The notes under the pieces are model-generated. The model was not told the origin of the DNA. It saw only the letters and a program-made list of their open reading frames with translations, and searched no databases. From assembly GCA_017744365.1 (NCBI GenBank), contig JAGIBL010000003.1:124001-188000 (forward strand): a stretch of DNA of 64,000 nt, given 5' to 3'. A program made the position numbers and the translations under genes. This stretch comes from Nocardioidaceae bacterium. Its GTDB lineage: Bacteria > Actinomycetota > Actinomycetes > Propionibacteriales > Nocardioidaceae. This document shows, piece by piece, positions 60,883 through 64,000 of the stretch; position 1 is the stretch's first letter, and each line of letters opens with the position of its first letter.

Positions 60883-62457
60883 TCACCCGCGCAGCTTGGC
60901 GAGGATCCGCTTCGCCGAAGACCGTGGCCGCCGGGCCGCCCGCAGCGCCCGGCGGAAGAATCGCCGACGGTGCCGGTTCAGCTCGTCCTCGGCCTGCTGC
61001 GCGCGCAGCTCGGCCACCTCGGTCCGGTGCGCCGCCTGGGCGAGCTTGACCGAGCGCTGCTCCAGCTGCCGGTCGCGGTTGCCCGCCAGTCGTTCGTGGG
61101 CGAAGACCGCGCCGCGGGCCGCGGTGAGCTCGGTGCGCAGCTGGGCGTTCACCTCGAGCAGCGTGGCTACGTCGTCGAGCACCAGCAGCGTTGCCACCGG
61201 GTCGGCCGCGGCCGAGCCCAGGGCCGCGTCGTCGCGGTCGAGCCCGGCCATCGCCAGGAGAGTCCGGGCAACGCCGTCCTCGCCGAGCCAGGCCGGCCAG
61301 ATCCGTCGTACGTCGGGAGCGAGCAGGCGGCGCGCCAGCCAGACCGCGGCGACCGCCGCCGGGTCGCCACCCTCGGCGAGCACGTCGTCGGCCGGGACCA
61401 CCCGGGTGATCTCGTCACCGGTGACCTGCACCGCGTCCGGGAGCCGCGGACCGGTCTCGCTCGCCGCCCAGGTCAGGTAGCCCCGTACCAGGGCGCGCAG
61501 GCCGACCAGGTCCTCGGCCTGGGCCAGGGTCACCGCCGCGTCGGCGACGGTCGGCCCGGCAGGCGCTGCGGTCGCCTCGGCGGCGGAAAGCTCCAGCCGG
61601 GTCTCCCCGACGGCGGCCACCGCGCCGGGCAGCGCCAGCGAACGGCCCGCACCGGCGGCGACCAGCAGCCAGCCGCTGGAGACCTCGGCGAAACGCCCGT
61701 CCGCGAGCCGGGCCAGCACCGGTCCGCGCGGGTCCAGCAGCAACGGCCCGGTCAGCCGGGCGACGTCGCGGGTCAGGGCCCAGCGCAGCCGGTGGTCGTC
61801 ACGGGCCCCGGGTCCGGCGATCACGCCCGGTGAGCTCGGCACCCAGCCCGAGGCGAACGCAGTCGCGCTCAGGCCGGCGGCCTCGAGGATCGCGACCACG
61901 TCGCCGGCGCGCCGCGGCCGGGTCGGGTCGGTGTCGTGCGGCGGCTCCCAGTCGCCGAACTCGCGGCGCTCGGTGAGCCGGCGTCCGTCGGCCAGCGCCA
62001 GCACGGACTCCGGGTTGTCCACCGTCGCCGCGAGCACCCCGCCGGGTGCGACCAGCGAGACCAGCCGGTCGAAGCGCTCCCGCCACGGGGTCGGGTCGAA
62101 GTCGTTGGAGGCGACCCGGTCGACGCCGTCGAGAGCGACCACCAGGTCGAAGGGCTCGAGGGCGGCGTGCACCAGGTCGCCACAGACAACCCGCAGCCCG
62201 GGGTGCCGGCCCGCGATCTCCTCGCCGTCCGGGAGTGCCCGGACCAGCACCGTCCCGCCGCGAGCGGCGACCGGGGCGAGCACCTCGTCGCCGTGCGGCC
62301 CGACCACGAGCACGCTGCCGTCCACCTGCTTGAGCAGGTCGGCCACCAGAGGAGCGAGCACCGGTCCGCCCGCGGCCGGCCGGACGGCCGAGGCGCGGTC
62401 GGTCCACAAGCGCATCTCGCCGGGGACGATCTCGGGATTGCTTTCAGCGCTCGTCAT
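60883..62457 (-). CDS. Methyltransferase-like protein with C-terminal coiled coil
   Basis: A 524-residue protein. The N-terminal third is a class I SAM-fold type domain with VLVVGPHGDEVLAPVAARGG in place of a clean motif I, FDLVVALDGVDRV and LVSLVAPGGVLAATVDN. The middle is unrecognised. Residues 430-500 form a basic coiled coil (RDRQLEQRSVKLAQAAHRTE), and the tail is Arg-rich. The glycine loop is poor, so SAM binding may be lost. It overlaps the upstream gene by 14 bases and sits between glycan genes. Confidence 0.65.
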   Translation of the reverse strand: MTSAESNPEIVPGEMRLWTDRASAVRPAAGGPVLAPLVADLLKQVDGSVLVVGPHGDEVLAPVAARGGTVLVRALPDGEEIAGRHPGLRVVCGDLVHAALEPFDLVVALDGVDRVASNDFDPTPWRERFDRLVSLVAPGGVLAATVDNPESVLALADGRRLTERREFGDWEPPHDTDPTRPRRAGDVVAILEAAGLSATAFASGWVPSSPGVIAGPGARDDHRLRWALTRDVARLTGPLLLDPRGPVLARLADGRFAEVSSGWLLVAAGAGRSLALPGAVAAVGETRLELSAAEATAAPAGPTVADAAVTLAQAEDLVGLRALVRGYLTWAASETGPRLPDAVQVTGDEITRVVPADDVLAEGGDPAAVAAVWLARRLLAPDVRRIWPAWLGEDGVARTLLAMAGLDRDDAALGSAAADPVATLLVLDDVATLLEVNAQLRTELTAARGAVFAHERLAGNRDRQLEQRSVKLAQAAHRTEVAELRAQQAEDELNRHRRRFFRRALRAARRPRSSAKRILAKLRG

Positions 62458-63280
62458 GACGCTCCCAGTCGAACAGCATCCGGAGCTCTTCCGGACTGTG
62501 CAGCGCGCTGACGCCGAGCTCGGCGTCGACGACCTCGCGCGCGGCGGTGAGGTCGAGGTCCTTGCCGATCAGCTCGGGCCAGAGCCGGGCGATCCGGGCG
62601 GTGCCGCCGAAGGCCTGGTCCTCGCCGGCCAGCTCCATCGGGTCGCCGTACACGGCCGGGACGCAGCCCACCGAGGCGCCGTAGAAGACGGCGGTGCTCA
62701 GCCGGTTGGAGGCCACCCGCGCGTGCCGGCGGAACTCCTGGAGCTGGTGGTAGAGGAACATCCGGTGGGTGTCCTCGTAGAGCCAGCCGCGCTTGCCGAA
62801 CGAGATCACCCGGAAGCCGGCCTTCTCGTAGACCCGCCGGATCTCGGGCCGCTCGTACTCGGTGTAGTAGAGGCTCATCGTGACCGGGCCGGGCTCGGTC
62901 TCCTTGATCTCGTCGATCAGCCGGGCGTGCTGGCCGGTGATCTTGCCGCCCTCCCAGCCGTGGAAGAGGAACCAGAGGGTGCCCTCGCGCTTCTCGTCGG
63001 CCACCACGCCGAGGTCGGGCTCCATCTGCAGCAGGTAGTTCCAGGGAGCGCCGACCACCCGGTACTCGCGCCGGCCGAGCATGTAGCCGCGTCGGCGCGG
63101 GGCGTCGCTCCAGACGAAGCGCCAGGCGCCGTCGTAGAACTCGTGCTGCGGGTTCCACCCGTCGAAGATGTTCCAGCCGTGCTGGAGGTACCCGGGGATC
63201 GGCGGCGGGAAGCGGTCGTTGAGACCGCAGTACCGCGCCAGGATGTGCGCCTGGCCGTAGTAGTGGTTGTGGTGATGCAT
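62444..63280 (-). CDS. Glycosyltransferase-like protein of a pseudaminic acid locus
   Basis: A 278-residue protein with a natural His-rich start, MHHHNHYYGQAH, set by GAGGAAG before ATG 63280. ASNRLSTAVFYGASVGCVPA, then VYGDPMELAG, looks like the donor-binding end of GT-B capsule or polysialic-type transferases. No complete fold signature is visible. It lies between the partial pseG and the methyltransferase-like gene on one strand, with a 14-base overlap to the latter. The role as a transferase of a nonulosonic acid is a guess from context. Confidence 0.6.
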   Translation of the reverse strand: MHHHNHYYGQAHILARYCGLNDRFPPPIPGYLQHGWNIFDGWNPQHEFYDGAWRFVWSDAPRRRGYMLGRREYRVVGAPWNYLLQMEPDLGVVADEKREGTLWFLFHGWEGGKITGQHARLIDEIKETEPGPVTMSLYYTEYERPEIRRVYEKAGFRVISFGKRGWLYEDTHRMFLYHQLQEFRRHARVASNRLSTAVFYGASVGCVPAVYGDPMELAGEDQAFGGTARIARLWPELIGKDLDLTAAREVVDAELGVSALHSPEELRMLFDWERHDER

Positions 63281-63294
63281 CGCTTCCTCTGGCC

Positions 63295-64000
63295 TCAGGC
63301 TGAGCCGGAATCTACCAGCGCGGCGTCGGCGACACGCTTCCTGCCCAGCCCGTCCACCAGGTTTCCGCCGGCCTCCCGCAGCCCGCGGCGCAGGCCGGCG
63401 TCGGTGAGCAGCCGGTCCAGCGCCGCGACCGCCTCCGCCGGGTCCTCCCGTACGTCGTCGAGCACCCCGAGCCCGACCACGGCGCCGGTCTCGACCACCC
63501 GGCCGTAGGAGACCCGCTGGTTCTCCGCGACGCAGACGAACCCGCAGGCGGCGCGCAGGCAGAGCAGCTCCCAGCTCGACGTTCCTGCCGCGCTGACCAC
63601 CAGGTCGGCGGCCCGCACCCGGGCGGCGAGGTCGTCGGTGGGCCCGATCAGGCTCAGCGACTGTCCGGGCCCGGTCGCGGGGACCTCCCACGACGCCGGC
63701 GCGACCACGGTCGCCTCGAAGGGCCGGCCGGTGGCGACCAGGGCACGGGCGAGCACCGGCCCGGCCCCGAAGGCGTCGGTGCCGCCGAAGAACGCGAAGA
63801 CCCGCAGCGGGTCGGACTCGGCGTGCTCCCCGCCCGAGGGCCGCTGCTCGAGGATCTCGTCGCGCAGCAGCGCGTACTCCAGGCCGGCCAGCCTGACCGC
63901 CCCGGCGGGCAGGTCCCAGGTGTCGTGCTCGGCGCCGAGGTTCTGATCGACGTAGGTGTGCGCGACCCGGCCCGCGGGGTCGCCGTCGACCAGGGCCACC
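63295..64000 (-). CDS. pseG: UDP-2,4-diacetamido-trideoxy-altropyranose hydrolase (PseG), N-terminus missing
   Basis: At least 234 residues, with the start beyond the right edge. FAFFGGTDAFGAGPVLARAL and SAAGTSSWELLCLRAACGFV match the GT-B fold of PseG and its C-terminal donor-binding motif. PseG removes UDP to give the substrate of PseI. Its presence with pseI and the pseH-like gene supports a pseudaminic acid pathway. It is on the other strand from pseI, so the set has at least two transcripts. Confidence 0.82.
   Translation of the reverse strand, partial: VALVDGDPAGRVAHTYVDQNLGAEHDTWDLPAGAVRLAGLEYALLRDEILEQRPSGGEHAESDPLRVFAFFGGTDAFGAGPVLARALVATGRPFEATVVAPASWEVPATGPGQSLSLIGPTDDLAARVRAADLVVSAAGTSSWELLCLRAACGFVCVAENQRVSYGRVVETGAVVGLGVLDDVREDPAEAVAALDRLLTDAGLRRGLREAGGNLVDGLGRKRVADAALVDSGSA

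Overview
The window is high-GC actinobacterial chromosome, most like a Nocardioides-type member of the Propionibacteriales. This rests on base composition, frequent GTG starts, 1-4 nt gene overlaps, many apparently leaderless promoters (TANNNT 6-7 nt before the start codon), Lsr2, ClpC with a ClgR-type operator, DisA/RadA, bS22 and F420 enzymes. No rRNA, tRNA, CRISPR array, insertion sequence or prophage was seen, and no gene-free stretch exceeds 300 bases.

Layout. (1) 1-10344 is a conserved actinobacterial core: acyl-CoA ligase (cut by the left edge), HAD-IB hydrolase, a BldN-like ECF sigma factor with a DUF5667 membrane partner, PlsC-like acyltransferase, SDR epimerase, the 33-residue ribosomal protein bS22, a small HTH protein, AcuC, ProC and proline dehydrogenase. 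With the TIM-barrel and Ppx/GppA genes at 16363-18116 it recalls the M. tuberculosis Rv0496-Rv0505c neighbourhood. (2) 10522-14202 interrupts that block with a four-gene overlapping operon: serine acetyltransferase, an EamA transporter fused to a JAMM peptidase, a CysK/CysM-like enzyme and an AlaX-like tRNA-editing protein. (3) 14306-16366 is an ABC exporter with a TetR regulator and a probable operator on a leaderless promoter. (4) 18370-32815 is a catabolic and uptake region: dihydropyrimidinase, omega-aminotransferase, two nitrilase-family hydrolases, aldehyde dehydrogenase, glutamate dehydrogenase, an F420-dependent LLM oxidoreductase with an NADPH:F420 reductase, an IclR regulator and an NMT1/THI5-type ABC importer. 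Two promoters carry the same operator, TGAACC-N3-GGTTCA. No dihydropyrimidine dehydrogenase is present, so the F420 pair may supply the ring-reduction step.

(5) 32972-36372 holds a Cys-rich conserved protein, a VOC protein, a methyltransferase whose 5' end lies in repeats, and a LacI regulator. (6) 36484-52533 follows the M. tuberculosis Rv3585-Rv3603c order: radA, disA, a membrane protein, mutY, clpC, lsr2, lysS, coaX, panD, panC and a DUF2520 protein, with nadB and nadC inserted and a haloperoxidase-like phosphatase added. (7) 52657-64000 is a surface-glycan region: pseudaminic acid genes (pseH-like, pseI, partial pseG), sulfotransferase, glycosyltransferase and methyltransferase-like proteins. 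A compact cassette of acyl carrier protein, AMP-ligase, SDR and PPTase-like gene is fired divergently from the same 23-bp intergenic region as the pseH-like gene.

A dispersed repeat family with a CGAGCTTGCTCG-type core occurs at 18128 (three tandem 75-bp units), around 34459 and around 53285. The strongest leads are the F420-linked pyrimidine-type pathway and its shared operator, the SAT / EamA-JAMM / CysM-like / AlaX operon, and the ACP cassette interlocked with the pseudaminic acid genes.
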